The notes: generated from the letters alone by a model not told the origin. Shown: positions 26,922 through 35,815, counted from the stretch's first letter. The stretch: DNA of 64,000 nt from Candidatus Saccharimonadota bacterium (GCA_030528025.1 JAUMZP010000002.1:198930-262929), one strand, 5' to 3'. Numbers and translations: made by a program.

Positions 26922-27113
26922 TAGCCAGTCGGGGAGTGATAATACGGGGAATGCAAGAGAGGGAAATTGCTCTACCAATGGCCTGCCTTTAAATGTCGTA
27001 CGAGCACCGAAATCAATTTTTTTAATATCATAATAAAATCGGTCGACATGTGTGCTCCGTTCTCTTGTATAAGAGAAGAAAGACAGAGTGAGGTAGCAGC
27101 GCGCTAGTAATAG
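26922..27113 (+). promoter_or_regulatory. Long structured 5' leader of the LysM-CHAP gene
   Basis: The 381-nt gap between mltG and the CHAP gene has no convincing ORF. The predicted leader has a G-rich 5' part, a GAGCAC...GTGCTC long-range pair enclosing CCGA...TCGG, and a perfect 7-bp hairpin TTCTCTT/AAGAGAA with loop GTAT (27060-27077). No T-run follows that hairpin. I cannot match the consensus of the c-di-AMP (ydaO) riboswitch, which controls wall hydrolases in other Gram-positives. Confidence 0.4.
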
Positions 27114-28355
27114 ATGCGCAGGAGAACGATCATTCGTCAACAACAAGCAGCCGAGCAGGCTTCACAACTTGAACTTTCGCCTATTACCGTGCGGAGTCGG
27201 CGCCCGCGACCACTGTATAAGTCATTATCGCCGGTACGGACATCGGCCTATGTGGGGGTTTTTGTCCTAGTGCTTTCACTCGTCGCCATGAGCTATCAGC
27301 CAATTTTGGCAGAAAACACCGCTCTAGCTAGCGCTGCGCCCGTCAGTGCAACGCGCCAGACGGCAGCGACACCATCAGCAGATGGGGTAGATCAGCTCGT
27401 TGCAACCAATGTTGCTACATCAATTGCTGAGAGTACAAATCTGCCTGTCACCAACAACGTTGCCAACCTCTCGCAGTCAATTGCTGCAGAGAACTCGTTT
27501 ACCCAAACGAGTGCCACGACGATTAACAAGCCGCAGATTGTTCAGCCAACAGCTGACAACCGCACTATTAAGAAATACACGACAGTTGCAGGCGATAGTG
27601 TGCCAAGCCTTGCTGATAAGTTCAAAATTAGCACACAGACTATCAAATGGGTTAACAAGCTTACTAGTGATGCGCTTGAGCCGGGCAAAGAGCTGACCAT
27701 TTTGCCAGTCAATGGTATTCTCTACACCGTTAAGGATGGTGATACACTTGATAGCATTGCTGCTAAATACAAAGCAGATAAGAACCAGCTCACTCTCTAC
27801 AACGACCTTGAGTTGACTTCTACCCCTGCTAAGGGTTCGCAGCTTATCATCCCTGATGGCTCGTTGCCAACAGAGGAGCAGCCAGGCTACGTAGCGCCAC
27901 GCTCGGGTGCTGCTGCTCGCGCAGCCAGCGCAACAACTGGTACAAATAGCTACAACGGCACTGGCGCCTACGGTGGTGCTGCTGGTACAGCTCATGCCTG
28001 GACAGGCGGCGGCGACGGTGGTGGCTACGCCTGGGGTAACTGTACTTTCTATGCCTACGAGCGCCGTCTTGAGCTCGGCCGGCCAATCGGCCGCCAGTGG
28101 GGCAATGCTGCTACCTGGGCTAGCTTCGCCCGCGCATCTGGCTACGGTGTCGGCACAACGCCAGCCGTTGGTGCAGTGATGCAAAATGGTGGTGGGTATG
28201 GCCACGTTGCCATTGTCGAGAGTGTTAACCCTGGTGTTTCGGTCACCATTAGCGAGATGAACGGCTTCCGCTGGGGTGGTGGATTCAACCGCGTTGGCTT
28301 CGGTAACATCCCATGGAACGAAGCAGTCGGTGGTCGCTACCAGTACATCTACTAA
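27114..28355 (+). CDS. Anchored LysM-CHAP peptidoglycan hydrolase
   Basis: The protein has 413 aa. A basic cytoplasmic N-terminus is followed by one membrane helix or signal anchor (about 43-66, TSAYVGVFVLVLSLVAMSYQ). A Ser/Thr/Ala linker leads to two LysM domains (about 152-197 KYTTVAGDSVPSLADKFKI; about 200-248 YTVKDGDTLDSIAAKYKA), and then a C-terminal CHAP domain with catalytic Cys310 (YAWGNCTFYAY) and His364 (GYGHVAIVE). CHAP domains are amidases or endopeptidases of peptidoglycan; LysM binds the glycan. It probably trims the cell's own wall, with the upstream mltG; a role against host wall is possible. Confidence 0.9.
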   Translation: MRRRTIIRQQQAAEQASQLELSPITVRSRRPRPLYKSLSPVRTSAYVGVFVLVLSLVAMSYQPILAENTALASAAPVSATRQTAATPSADGVDQLVATNVATSIAESTNLPVTNNVANLSQSIAAENSFTQTSATTINKPQIVQPTADNRTIKKYTTVAGDSVPSLADKFKISTQTIKWVNKLTSDALEPGKELTILPVNGILYTVKDGDTLDSIAAKYKADKNQLTLYNDLELTSTPAKGSQLIIPDGSLPTEEQPGYVAPRSGAAARAASATTGTNSYNGTGAYGGAAGTAHAWTGGGDGGGYAWGNCTFYAYERRLELGRPIGRQWGNAATWASFARASGYGVGTTPAVGAVMQNGGGYGHVAIVESVNPGVSVTISEMNGFRWGGGFNRVGFGNIPWNEAVGGRYQYIY

Positions 28356-28375
28356 TTCGATATACTAAGCCTTGT

Positions 28376-28405
28376 AAACACCTCTGTTGATGCAGAGGTG
28401 TTTTT
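28376..28405 (+). terminator. Intrinsic terminator before obgE
   Basis: Stem AAACACCTCTG/CAGAGGTGTTT, loop TTGATG, ending in TTTTT. The obgE -10 element follows directly. Confidence 0.85.
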
Positions 28406-28422
28406 GGTATACTTAATAGTAT

Positions 28423-29799
28423 ATGTTTGTAGATACAGCAAAGGTAACAGTAGTAGCGGGTCGTGGTGGCGACGGTGCGGTGAGCTTTCGACATGAAATA
28501 TACGTAGACAAAGGTGGACCCGATGGCGGAGATGGCGGTCGTGGTGGTGATGTTGTATTTGTTGCAACAGAACAGCTCAACACCTTGCTCAAGTTTCGCT
28601 ACAAACCAGAGCTCAAGGCAGAGCCTGGTGTTGCGGGTGGCAAGAAGAAGATGGCGGGCCGATCTGGTAAGCCACTGGTTGTCAAAGTGCCAGTAGGGAC
28701 ACTGGTGAAGCGAGATGATGTGGTAATCGCCGACCTCGCTGAGGCAGAGCAAGAGGCCGTCATTGCCAAGGGTGGCGATGGTGGCTTTGGTAATGCGCAT
28801 TTTAAATCTAGTGTGCGTCAAACGCCGCGCATGGCCGAGCTGGGCGAAGCAGGGGAGAGCTTTGAAGCGGAACTGGAGCTGAAGTTACTGGCCGATGTTG
28901 GTTTGGTGGGCTTTCCTAATGCTGGTAAATCGACCTTCCTTAGCGTGGTGAGTAATGCGCGTCCGGAGATTGCGAATTACGAATTTACCACACTCACGCC
29001 TAACCTTGGTGTGGCCGATATTGATGATGGTTCAGTCCTGATTGCCGACATTCCTGGCCTGATTGAGGGAGCGAGTGAAGGTAAAGGCCTGGGCGATGCC
29101 TTCTTGCGGCACGTCGAGCGGACGGCTGTGCTCCTCCATCTTGTTGATGTGTATAGCAATGATGTAGCCGAGCGCTACCAGGCGATTCGTCACGAGCTGC
29201 AGCAATACAGCACCGAGCTCGCTCAGCGGCCAGAGGTCATCGTGCTAACGAAGTGTGATGGGCTCGATGACGATATCGTCCAGATGCAGATAGATAGCTT
29301 GCGCCAGGTGGTTGACGAAGCAACGTCGATTTTTGCAATTTCCTCGATTGCGCATCAGGGAGTCGTTGATGTGCTGCGAGCTTTGCGCCAGATAGTAGTA
29401 GCGGCGCGGGCGGCTGAGGCGGCAGCTGAAGAGGACGACGATTTTGCTAACGGCGAGGGGCTTGCGACTATTACGCTCGGTAGCCAAGCTAAGGCCGATG
29501 CTTGGGCAGTGCAGCAACTGCAGGGGTACGCGGCGCAGCAGTGTGCTGAGGCGTCGGTAGAGAGCGGCCTCACTAACCCGCGAGAGGATGGCGAGATGCC
29601 GCGTGTCTTTGCTGTGTCTGGCCAAAAGCTCGAGAAATTCGCTCGTCGCACGAACTTCGCTCAGTTTGAGGCAGTTAATCGCCTGCGTGATATCATGAAG
29701 CGCCTCGGTGTCACACATGAGCTCATCCGTCAAGGAGCGGAGGGCGACAGCATCGTGCAGATTGGCGATAGTCAGCCGTTTCCGCTGGTGGAGCAATAA
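28423..29799 (+). CDS. obgE: Obg family GTPase
   Basis: The protein has 458 aa. ObgE is a ribosome-associated GTPase acting in 50S maturation and stress control. The glycine-rich Obg fold occupies residues 1-158 (GRGGDGAVSFRHEIYVDKGGPDGGDGGRGGDV). The G domain has GFPNAGKST (G1), the switch region with TTLTPNLGV, DIPGLIEGA (G3) and LTKCD (G4). The C-terminal OCT domain is present (RVFAVSGQKLEKFARRTNFAQFEAVNRLRDIM). TATACT lies 9 nt upstream. Confidence 0.95.
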   Translation: MFVDTAKVTVVAGRGGDGAVSFRHEIYVDKGGPDGGDGGRGGDVVFVATEQLNTLLKFRYKPELKAEPGVAGGKKKMAGRSGKPLVVKVPVGTLVKRDDVVIADLAEAEQEAVIAKGGDGGFGNAHFKSSVRQTPRMAELGEAGESFEAELELKLLADVGLVGFPNAGKSTFLSVVSNARPEIANYEFTTLTPNLGVADIDDGSVLIADIPGLIEGASEGKGLGDAFLRHVERTAVLLHLVDVYSNDVAERYQAIRHELQQYSTELAQRPEVIVLTKCDGLDDDIVQMQIDSLRQVVDEATSIFAISSIAHQGVVDVLRALRQIVVAARAAEAAAEEDDDFANGEGLATITLGSQAKADAWAVQQLQGYAAQQCAEASVESGLTNPREDGEMPRVFAVSGQKLEKFARRTNFAQFEAVNRLRDIMKRLGVTHELIRQGAEGDSIVQIGDSQPFPLVEQ

Positions 29800-29822
29800 A
29801 ATATATTAATATCAATCATATA

Positions 29823-29851
29823 ATATACCACCTCTGTGCGAGGTGGTATAT
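29823..29851. terminator. Terminator between obgE and the convergent gene
   Basis: Perfect 12-bp stem ATATACCACCTC/GAGGTGGTATAT with loop TGTGC. It can serve both convergent genes. Confidence 0.75.
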
Positions 29852-29872
29852 TTGCTATAAAGCGCCAGTTTC

Positions 29873-30823
29873 CTATGCTTCAATATCATCATCGTTGGCT
29901 GCTGCTCCACTATTGTGGGTATAGTGGAATACCTCGAGCGCGGTACCTAGGCTATTGATTGATTGCTCTGCACTTTCTGCTTTAAAGTGCATTATATCGG
30001 CTATGTCGGCAATCTTGTCAAGAGACGCCGACATACTGCTGAGCATCTCTTGCATTCCACGTTGCAGCTGCTGGGCAAATGCTTCCTCGTATTCCTTGTA
30101 GTTTGGGTCTTCCTCATTTTTCTTACGGTAGCGCCATTGGTTGGCTTTTTCCTTCAATTCATTGAACAGGGTGCGGAGCGTGTCAGTATGGTAGCCAAGT
30201 GTATCGACACCATCATGGCCAGTTCCGTGAGCACCGAGCTCCTTGAAGTTGATATCGGCATCGCTACAGCACTTCTGTGCATCAGTAAGAAATGTAGCAA
30301 ATGCAGTATTGTTGCTATCATATGATTTTTCTGTTTCAGTAGACTCTGCATCTAGATCAGTCTCTTGGTTTGTATGAGTTGTCTCGTCATCAGTTGATGC
30401 TGTATCCTTGCTAGCTTTATCTTCTGTTTCTCTTGCAAGGACATCAAGCTGGTCGCGTACAGTCTGCAGCTGTGCATCAAATTCTTCATAGAGATCTTTA
30501 CTCTTTGCGCTGAGTAATGATTCGATGTGGCTAATATCATCCTCAAAAAGGGCATCATAATAATCGATATATGCCACCATCTCATCAAGATATTGTGGGT
30601 CTTCGCCGCGTGCGTTTATCTCTCTTACTTTAATCACTAGACTATCAACCATGTCTGGTTTTTTCTTCCGTACTTTATCGGCATACTCTTTGATAACTGG
30701 TGCGCGGTCGACCAGCTTGGTGATACTTGTAATGAGTTGTTCGGGCAGTTGGCCCTCATGCGACGGCTCGTCGCATGGTAGTGGGTCACTACTGCCTTGG
30801 GGAGGGTAGTTGTTGTTTCTCAT
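29873..30823 (-). CDS. Hypothetical coiled-coil-rich protein, 316 aa
   Basis: No family recognised. The composition is strongly acidic and mostly helical. Likely coiled-coil segments: PQYLDEMVAYIDYYDALFEDDISHIESLL, YEEFDAQLQTVRDQLDVLARETEDKASKD and EAFAQQLQRGMQEMLSSMSASLDKIADIADIM. There is no signal peptide if it starts at 30823, the ATG lying 6 nt after TACAGT; the longer frame to 30871 would add a short hydrophobic start that I think is not translated. Probably a cytoplasmic structural or scaffold protein. Confidence 0.5.
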   Translation of the reverse strand: MRNNNYPPQGSSDPLPCDEPSHEGQLPEQLITSITKLVDRAPVIKEYADKVRKKKPDMVDSLVIKVREINARGEDPQYLDEMVAYIDYYDALFEDDISHIESLLSAKSKDLYEEFDAQLQTVRDQLDVLARETEDKASKDTASTDDETTHTNQETDLDAESTETEKSYDSNNTAFATFLTDAQKCCSDADINFKELGAHGTGHDGVDTLGYHTDTLRTLFNELKEKANQWRYRKKNEEDPNYKEYEEAFAQQLQRGMQEMLSSMSASLDKIADIADIMHFKAESAEQSINSLGTALEVFHYTHNSGAAANDDDIEA

Positions 30824-30926
30824 GCCTTTACTGTAGCGCATAGTGGCAAAATATGATAATAAATAGAGCAATATTGCGAAGATGAACTATATAAGACCAT
30901 AATCGCACACAGTAAGCGTAATTTGC

Positions 30927-30932
30927 TATACT
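30927..30932 (+). promoter_or_regulatory. -10 element of the exonuclease I gene (leaderless start)
   Basis: TATACT followed by six bases and the ATG at 30939. Confidence 0.55.
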
Positions 30933-30938
30933 ATACCT

Positions 30939-32351
30939 ATGGCACAAACATTCTTTTTCTACGACCTTGAGACGAGTGGTTTTCGGGCACAGACGGATCG
31001 GATTATGCAGTTTGCCGGGCAGCGGACGGATATGGATTTGCAGCCGATTGGCGAGCCATATAACTTCCTCGTGACGCTGAATGACGATACCTTGCCAAGC
31101 CCCGATGCCCTGATGGTGACTGGCATCACGCCGCAGAAGACACTAGAGGAGGGCTATAGCGAGGCAGAATGTGCGCGGATGGTGAGCGAGCAGATCTTCA
31201 CACCAGGAACGATCGCTGTGGGGTTCAACAATGTGCGCTTTGACGATGAGTTTATCCGCCATCTGCTGTGGCGGAACTTTTATGATCCATATGAGTGGAG
31301 CTGGAAGGATGAGCGGAGCCGCTGGGATATGCTCGATGTCGTGCGACTGACGCGGGCGCTGCGGCCAGATGGCATTGAGTGGCCGATGGATGCGAATGGT
31401 CAGCCTACCAACCGCTTGGAACTCATTACTAAAGCTAATGGCATTGCACACGACAATGCACACGATGCCTTCGCCGACGTTGCAGCTCTGATAGAAGTAA
31501 CGAAGCTAGTGAAACACGCTCAGCCTCAGCTCTTTGACTATCTCCTTGCGATGCGTAACAAGAGGGCAGTGCAGCGGCTCGTCAATCTCGAGACGAAGCA
31601 GCCCTTCGTCTATACTAGTGGCCGCTACGATAAGCAGCATGCCAAGACGACCGTCGCCTTTCCGCTAGCCCCAGCACCCAATAGTAATGTCTTGGTCTAT
31701 GACCTGCGCTACGACCCAACGCCGTTTGTGAGCCTAAGTCAGCAGGAGCTTGCTAAGAAAATCTTTGCCACCTGGGAGGAGCGCCAAGCCGATGGCTTTG
31801 TGGCGCTACCTGTCAAACCATTGCAATACAATCGTTGTCCAGCCGTTGCACCACTTGGTGTGCTAGAGCAGGGCAATGGCTGGAGTAAGATCCATCTTGA
31901 GGCGGCTACTGTGGCGCGCCACCGCGATATTCTTCTCCACCATCCCGACTTTGCTGAGAAGCTCCGCACACTCTACGAAAAAAAGCGTGAGTACAAAAAA
32001 TCGACCGACCCCGAAGGGCAGCTCTACGACAGCTTCGTCTCGGACGCAGATAAGACGCACATTACTGCAGTGCGCAGTGCCGATGCCAAGGCACTGGCAG
32101 ACTTCCACCCAGCCTTTCGTGATGAGCGCTTACCTGAGCTGCTACTCCACTACAAGGCGCGTAGCTTCCCACAGAGCCTCAGTGATGATGAGCAAGCCCA
32201 GTGGGAGCAGTGGCGGAGTACCCACCTGCAGGTGCAGCTGCCGAGCTTTATGGCATCATTGCAGCGCCTGGCCAAGGCAGGCACAGCAGATGAATTTATC
32301 ATGCAGGAGCTGCAGCTGTGGCTTGAGGCTGTGGTACCGGTGGATGGCTAG
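30939..32351 (+). CDS. sbcB: Exodeoxyribonuclease I
   Basis: The protein has 470 aa, close to the usual 475. It degrades single-stranded DNA 3'-5' and acts in recombination and mismatch repair. The DEDDh residues are visible: FYDLETSG (Asp, Glu), FNNVRFDDEF (Asp) and HDAFADV (His, Asp). The SH3-like and helical exonuclease I C-terminal domains follow (VYDLRYDPTPFVSLS, YNRCPAVAPLGVL). The single gene has no partner nearby. Exonuclease I is less usual in small Gram-positive-like genomes, but the match is clear over the full length. Confidence 0.9.
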   Translation: MAQTFFFYDLETSGFRAQTDRIMQFAGQRTDMDLQPIGEPYNFLVTLNDDTLPSPDALMVTGITPQKTLEEGYSEAECARMVSEQIFTPGTIAVGFNNVRFDDEFIRHLLWRNFYDPYEWSWKDERSRWDMLDVVRLTRALRPDGIEWPMDANGQPTNRLELITKANGIAHDNAHDAFADVAALIEVTKLVKHAQPQLFDYLLAMRNKRAVQRLVNLETKQPFVYTSGRYDKQHAKTTVAFPLAPAPNSNVLVYDLRYDPTPFVSLSQQELAKKIFATWEERQADGFVALPVKPLQYNRCPAVAPLGVLEQGNGWSKIHLEAATVARHRDILLHHPDFAEKLRTLYEKKREYKKSTDPEGQLYDSFVSDADKTHITAVRSADAKALADFHPAFRDERLPELLLHYKARSFPQSLSDDEQAQWEQWRSTHLQVQLPSFMASLQRLAKAGTADEFIMQELQLWLEAVVPVDG

Positions 32352-32611
32352 AAGAGCCTTGAGCATCCAAAATCTTCACTTTCTCTATTGATTCCCTACT
32401 ATTTCATTTGAGTAGAGTAAGAAGCTGGCTGTCTAATCAGCTTGAGCCTGAGCAGTCACTCGTCAGTGAATGCCGACTCTTGTAATATCCTTGAGGAAAA
32501 AGCGATGGGGAGGAGAGCCACGAAAATTAATGGGCAGCTCTTTGTGGATTAAACAGAAGAAGCGTTATATAACGATAAATTTTAAGACGCTTAATTGCGA
32601 GAGCGTAGATA

Positions 32612-33043
32612 TTAGTTAGCCTGTCGAGGGCGCTGGCAGCGTGGGCAAATCCCTTGAATCTCGAACGTGTGCGAGGGCTCGGCGAGGTGATGAGCCTGGG
32701 CGATTGCCGCGATTAACCGCTCAATCTTTTCATTCTCGGCAATATCAATCACCCGCCCACAGCGGCGGCACGTTGCGTGGTGATGATGACGAATAAAGAC
32801 ATCGGTCAGCTCGAGCTGGTACTTCCAGCCAATCGGTAGTCGCTGGGCAATGCCAAGCTGCTCAAACAGCTCTACGCAGCGGTACACACTCACGCGGTCG
32901 GCCACAGTAGTGTACTCGACAAGCTGGCGCATCGTGCATGGCCCGTGCTGGTAGAGAGCACAAAATACTGCCCGTCGCACAGTAGTTACGCGGTAATGAC
33001 GCTGGCGCAAGATAGTGGCAAATAACTCGAGCGAATTATCCAT
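32612..33043 (-). CDS. Fur-family metal-responsive repressor (Zur-like by context)
   Basis: The protein has 143 aa from ATG 33043. N-terminal winged helix (TVRRAVFCALYQHGPCTMRQLVEYTTVADRVSVYRCVELFEQLGI), then a dimerisation domain with IRHHHHATCRRCGRVIDI and ICPRCQRP. The two CxxC pairs are the structural Zn site and the His cluster fits the sensory site. Fur-family members bind Fe, Zn or peroxide signals; zinc is favoured here because the divergent unit contains a His-rich COG0523 GTPase, a classical Zur target. TACACT lies 9 nt before the start; longer starts would run through the operator. Confidence 0.85.
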   Translation of the reverse strand: MDNSLELFATILRQRHYRVTTVRRAVFCALYQHGPCTMRQLVEYTTVADRVSVYRCVELFEQLGIAQRLPIGWKYQLELTDVFIRHHHHATCRRCGRVIDIAENEKIERLIAAIAQAHHLAEPSHTFEIQGICPRCQRPRQAN

Positions 33044-33062
33044 ATGAGCAATAGTGTAACAC

Positions 33063-33085
33063 TTATTGCAACAAATTTGCAATAA
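33063..33085. promoter_or_regulatory. Inverted-repeat operator in the divergent fur-like promoter region
   Basis: A perfect 9-5-9 inverted repeat: TTATTGCAA, CAAAT, TTGCAATAA. TTGCAA in its right arm is placed as the -35 of the rightward gene (18 nt from TATCAT at 33101-33106), and the left part overlaps the expected -35 of the leftward repressor gene. Binding would therefore block both promoters. The same pattern with one base-pair change recurs at the second Fur-family gene (47016-47036). Confidence 0.75.
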
Positions 33086-33113
33086 CCTAAGAATCTCTCG
33101 TATCATATGACCC

Positions 33114-33992
33114 ATGACACAACAACCACTTATTATGATCACTGGCGCAAAAGTGACGTCAGCCAAACGGCACTTTACCTCGCAGTTTGGACAAATCGAG
33201 TATCTGACCTATCAAGGGCAGCACTATAAAATGAACGCTGCCACTGGCGTTGTGAAGCAGCTCGCTGGGCAGTATGATCTTTTGGTCGTAGGATACCAAC
33301 CAGATGATGCGGCAATCTTTGCCGAGACGTGCAGCCTACCAACCAACCGTTTTATCCCAGCTGACCTGCGCCGCGCAGCTGACATCGAGCGGACCGCGAG
33401 CCAGGCAGCAGCTCTCCAGCAAGAGCTGGATGTACCACTCTACGTTGTACACTATGGCGGGGCATCGGATACCAAGGCGGCATTGCCCCACAATAGTCTC
33501 CTTGCCCATACCTGGGATATGGAGGCGGCGGCTATCCCTGATTTGGTAGAAAATAATTGCGTCACATTGGTCAAACTGTTGCAAGCACTGCGTCAGCACG
33601 GAGTATTTGCCCGCCAACCATACACCAAGGTAATAAGCATCACGGCTGCGGCAGCAGTCCGCGCCAAGGCTCATCTTGGCCTAGATGTAGCTCAGAAAGC
33701 GGCTGGCCATGGCTTGCTGCGTTCAATAGCCCTCGATCTTACGCCAGAGAATATTTTTATCACTGAGATTATGCCAGGCAGTACCGACACTGGATTTTTT
33801 GACAACGACTACACGATGGATGAGGCGATCCGCGTCACGCGCGACCTTGGCTATGACAAAACGCCAGAGACGTATCCACTCTTTACAGCCGAGCAAATCG
33901 GTGATGCAGTGAAGTATGTCATCACTGCACAGTGCAATGTGCGCGAGATTACTCTCTTGCCGTATGGACAGTTTCCACATCTTGGCGCGTAG
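33114..33992 (+). CDS. SDR-like (Rossmann-fold) protein in the putative metal regulon
   Basis: The protein has 292 aa. It resembles a short-chain dehydrogenase: an opening LIMITGAKVTSAKRHFTSQFG, a Rossmann-type middle, then NCVTLVKLLQALRQHG and VISITAAAAVRAKAHLGLDVAQKAAGHGLLRSIALDLTPENIFITEIMPGSTDTGFFD, which fits the SDR beta6/substrate loop (PGxxxT). The usual GxxxGIG is degenerate (GAKVTSA) and the YxxxK catalytic pair is not obvious. It may be a non-catalytic or divergent SDR. TATCAT lies 7 nt before the ATG, next to the metal operator, so repression by the divergent Fur-like protein is likely. Confidence 0.55.
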   Translation: MTQQPLIMITGAKVTSAKRHFTSQFGQIEYLTYQGQHYKMNAATGVVKQLAGQYDLLVVGYQPDDAAIFAETCSLPTNRFIPADLRRAADIERTASQAAALQQELDVPLYVVHYGGASDTKAALPHNSLLAHTWDMEAAAIPDLVENNCVTLVKLLQALRQHGVFARQPYTKVISITAAAAVRAKAHLGLDVAQKAAGHGLLRSIALDLTPENIFITEIMPGSTDTGFFDNDYTMDEAIRVTRDLGYDKTPETYPLFTAEQIGDAVKYVITAQCNVREITLLPYGQFPHLGA

Positions 33993-34118
33993 TTGGCCGT
34001 ACGTGTGGCTTTGCGCCCTTTGCTCTGTGATAAACCTGCAATACTCGTGGCACAGCATTATAAAGAGTCGTGTTGCGGGGGTTCTAACACATAATAAGAA
34101 TAATCATAAGGAGAAACA

Positions 34119-35744
34119 ATGGAAAAATATAAACAGACATCATCGAATGATCATTCGCTTGAAGTGCTTGGGGTACTTGGGCCGCTCGGTGCAGGTAAGA
34201 CGACAACGCTCAACCAGCTGATCGAACGCGTGCCGGTAGATACAAGCTACGCAGTCGTGGTAAATGACGTCGGCCAGGACAATGTGGACGCGAGGCGGAT
34301 TGCTCAACACCCGGCTAATCGTAGCGAACAGATTATTCCGCTCACAGCGGGCTGTATTGGCTGCTCGGATGCAACGCAGTTCCAGGCGGCGCTCGACCGT
34401 GTGCGTGATGCTGGGGTAGACATGCTCTTTATTGAGCCAACCGGGATTGCGCCAGGGACGGAGATCGCTGAGGTGGTAAGCTTAAGTGGCTATGATTTCT
34501 CGGCCCTTGCCTTGGTTAACGCACGAACAGCATCACGTGACATGCATTATCAAGTGCTACCGAGCCAATTGGCAGTGGCAGACATTGTTGGTATAACGCA
34601 CACTCCAGATAATAGATCAGCACTCACAGTGATCGATTCTGTGCTCGAGCAATTACCTGCCTTGCCACCCGAGGTAGCTGTTGAACTCATTCGCCCCGGT
34701 AGTACAGACTATGCAGAGGTGCTGGCGAGGTTGCGCGGCGTAGAGCGGCAACTCCACCTTGGCCAGCGAGCAGTTGCCCAGGTGTGCGGCAGCCACTGCC
34801 ATGACCACCATCACAGCCATAATCATTGTGATCACGACCATAACGTAAGTGCGCAATCGTTTGCTTTGCGCGGTGATGTTACCTCCGCACAGCTGCGCGA
34901 TTTCCTTATGCCGCTCACCCAAGACTCGAGCGCGCCACTCCTGCGGGCTAAGGGTGTGGCAGCAGGCAAGCGCTTCGATCTCGTGGGCGATGAGTGGAAT
35001 GAGCAACCTGAGCCAGAAGGTGCGCCGCGTATCAATGTGATATTTGGTGGGCATATGCCGCAGCGTGTAGCGACAACAATGCAAGCGTTTGCCTGCCAGG
35101 AGACGATGACGGTGCAAGGAACGAAGAAAGATATCGTTGCCTCAGTGCGTGAGCTGCCGCTGGCTGACCGCATTGCGATTATCGAGCAGCGAATCCAGCA
35201 ATACCCCGCACCGATTAGCCGCGTGCACGGTGAGTTGATTACTGATTGTGAAGCAGATGAGGGCTACGAAATTGCCTTTTGGCGTCAGTCTGATGATATT
35301 CCGGATAATATCAAGTGCCAAGCTCTAGATCACTATCTGGCATTTCGCCTAGCCGGGCTGAATGAGCTGCAAACACACCCTGAGGCGATTGCGCATGATG
35401 ACGAAAAGCGTGCTTATTGGCAGCGTCGCTATGGTGCAACGCTCGGCTGGAACTACTACCACCTGACCGATATGATCGGCCCAGCTATGCAACAGCGCAT
35501 AACGGCCGCGCAGCCAGCTCAGCTGCTGTGTGAAGGATTTATGACGCTCGAGCGTCTTACCTTTGATGAAGGTAGGGCAGAGGAAAAGCCAGAATTTGTC
35601 AGTGCGGTGCTGCGTGCGGCGCTGGCAGCAGAAGATGTGACCAGCGAGCAATGCCAGGCGGTACTGCACCGCGGCCAGCTCCTCTCGGCACAGCATCCAG
35701 AGTATATACAGCGGTGGCAACAAGCAGCTGCTTCTTTTGAGTGA
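34119..35744 (+). CDS. COG0523 (CobW/ZNG1-type) metal-chaperone GTPase with His-rich loop
   Basis: The protein has 541 aa. G3E GTPase: GPLGAGKTTTLNQL (Walker A), VVVNDVGQDNVD, LTAGCIGCSD, MLFIEPTGIAPG (Walker B). The canonical COG0523 CxCC metal motif reads GCIGCS here. A metal-binding stretch of His/Asp/Cys, CGSHCHDHHHSHNHCDHD, lies around residues 225-242. A C-terminal CobW_C-like part follows (INVIFGGHMP, AFACQETM), and then an extra helical region not usual in the family. Role: zinc (or other metal) delivery to client enzymes under starvation. An AAGGAGA ribosome-binding site precedes the start; it probably follows the SDR-like gene in one unit. Confidence 0.85.
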   Translation: MEKYKQTSSNDHSLEVLGVLGPLGAGKTTTLNQLIERVPVDTSYAVVVNDVGQDNVDARRIAQHPANRSEQIIPLTAGCIGCSDATQFQAALDRVRDAGVDMLFIEPTGIAPGTEIAEVVSLSGYDFSALALVNARTASRDMHYQVLPSQLAVADIVGITHTPDNRSALTVIDSVLEQLPALPPEVAVELIRPGSTDYAEVLARLRGVERQLHLGQRAVAQVCGSHCHDHHHSHNHCDHDHNVSAQSFALRGDVTSAQLRDFLMPLTQDSSAPLLRAKGVAAGKRFDLVGDEWNEQPEPEGAPRINVIFGGHMPQRVATTMQAFACQETMTVQGTKKDIVASVRELPLADRIAIIEQRIQQYPAPISRVHGELITDCEADEGYEIAFWRQSDDIPDNIKCQALDHYLAFRLAGLNELQTHPEAIAHDDEKRAYWQRRYGATLGWNYYHLTDMIGPAMQQRITAAQPAQLLCEGFMTLERLTFDEGRAEEKPEFVSAVLRAALAAEDVTSEQCQAVLHRGQLLSAQHPEYIQRWQQAAASFE

Positions 35745-35784
35745 GTCATATGAAGACTTTTGCATAGCCTAACTCACCCCATAT

Positions 35785-35815
35785 AAAACACCCCAGCCAT
35801 CTCCTGGGGTGTTTT
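35785..35815 (+). terminator. Intrinsic terminator after the COG0523 gene
   Basis: Stem AAAACACCCCAG/CTGGGGTGTTTT, loop CCATCTC, T-run. A-rich DNA on the other side may also serve the convergent GlsB gene. Confidence 0.85.

Noticed and set aside
26733-27113. ydaO (c-di-AMP) riboswitch before the LysM-CHAP gene
   Set aside because: I looked for the conserved G-rich and GAA/ACC blocks and could not place them; only generic stems are visible.
32352-32611. Gene or ncRNA in the 260-nt gap after exonuclease I
   Set aside because: Short frames only, no promoter with matching start and no clear hairpin; nothing supportable.
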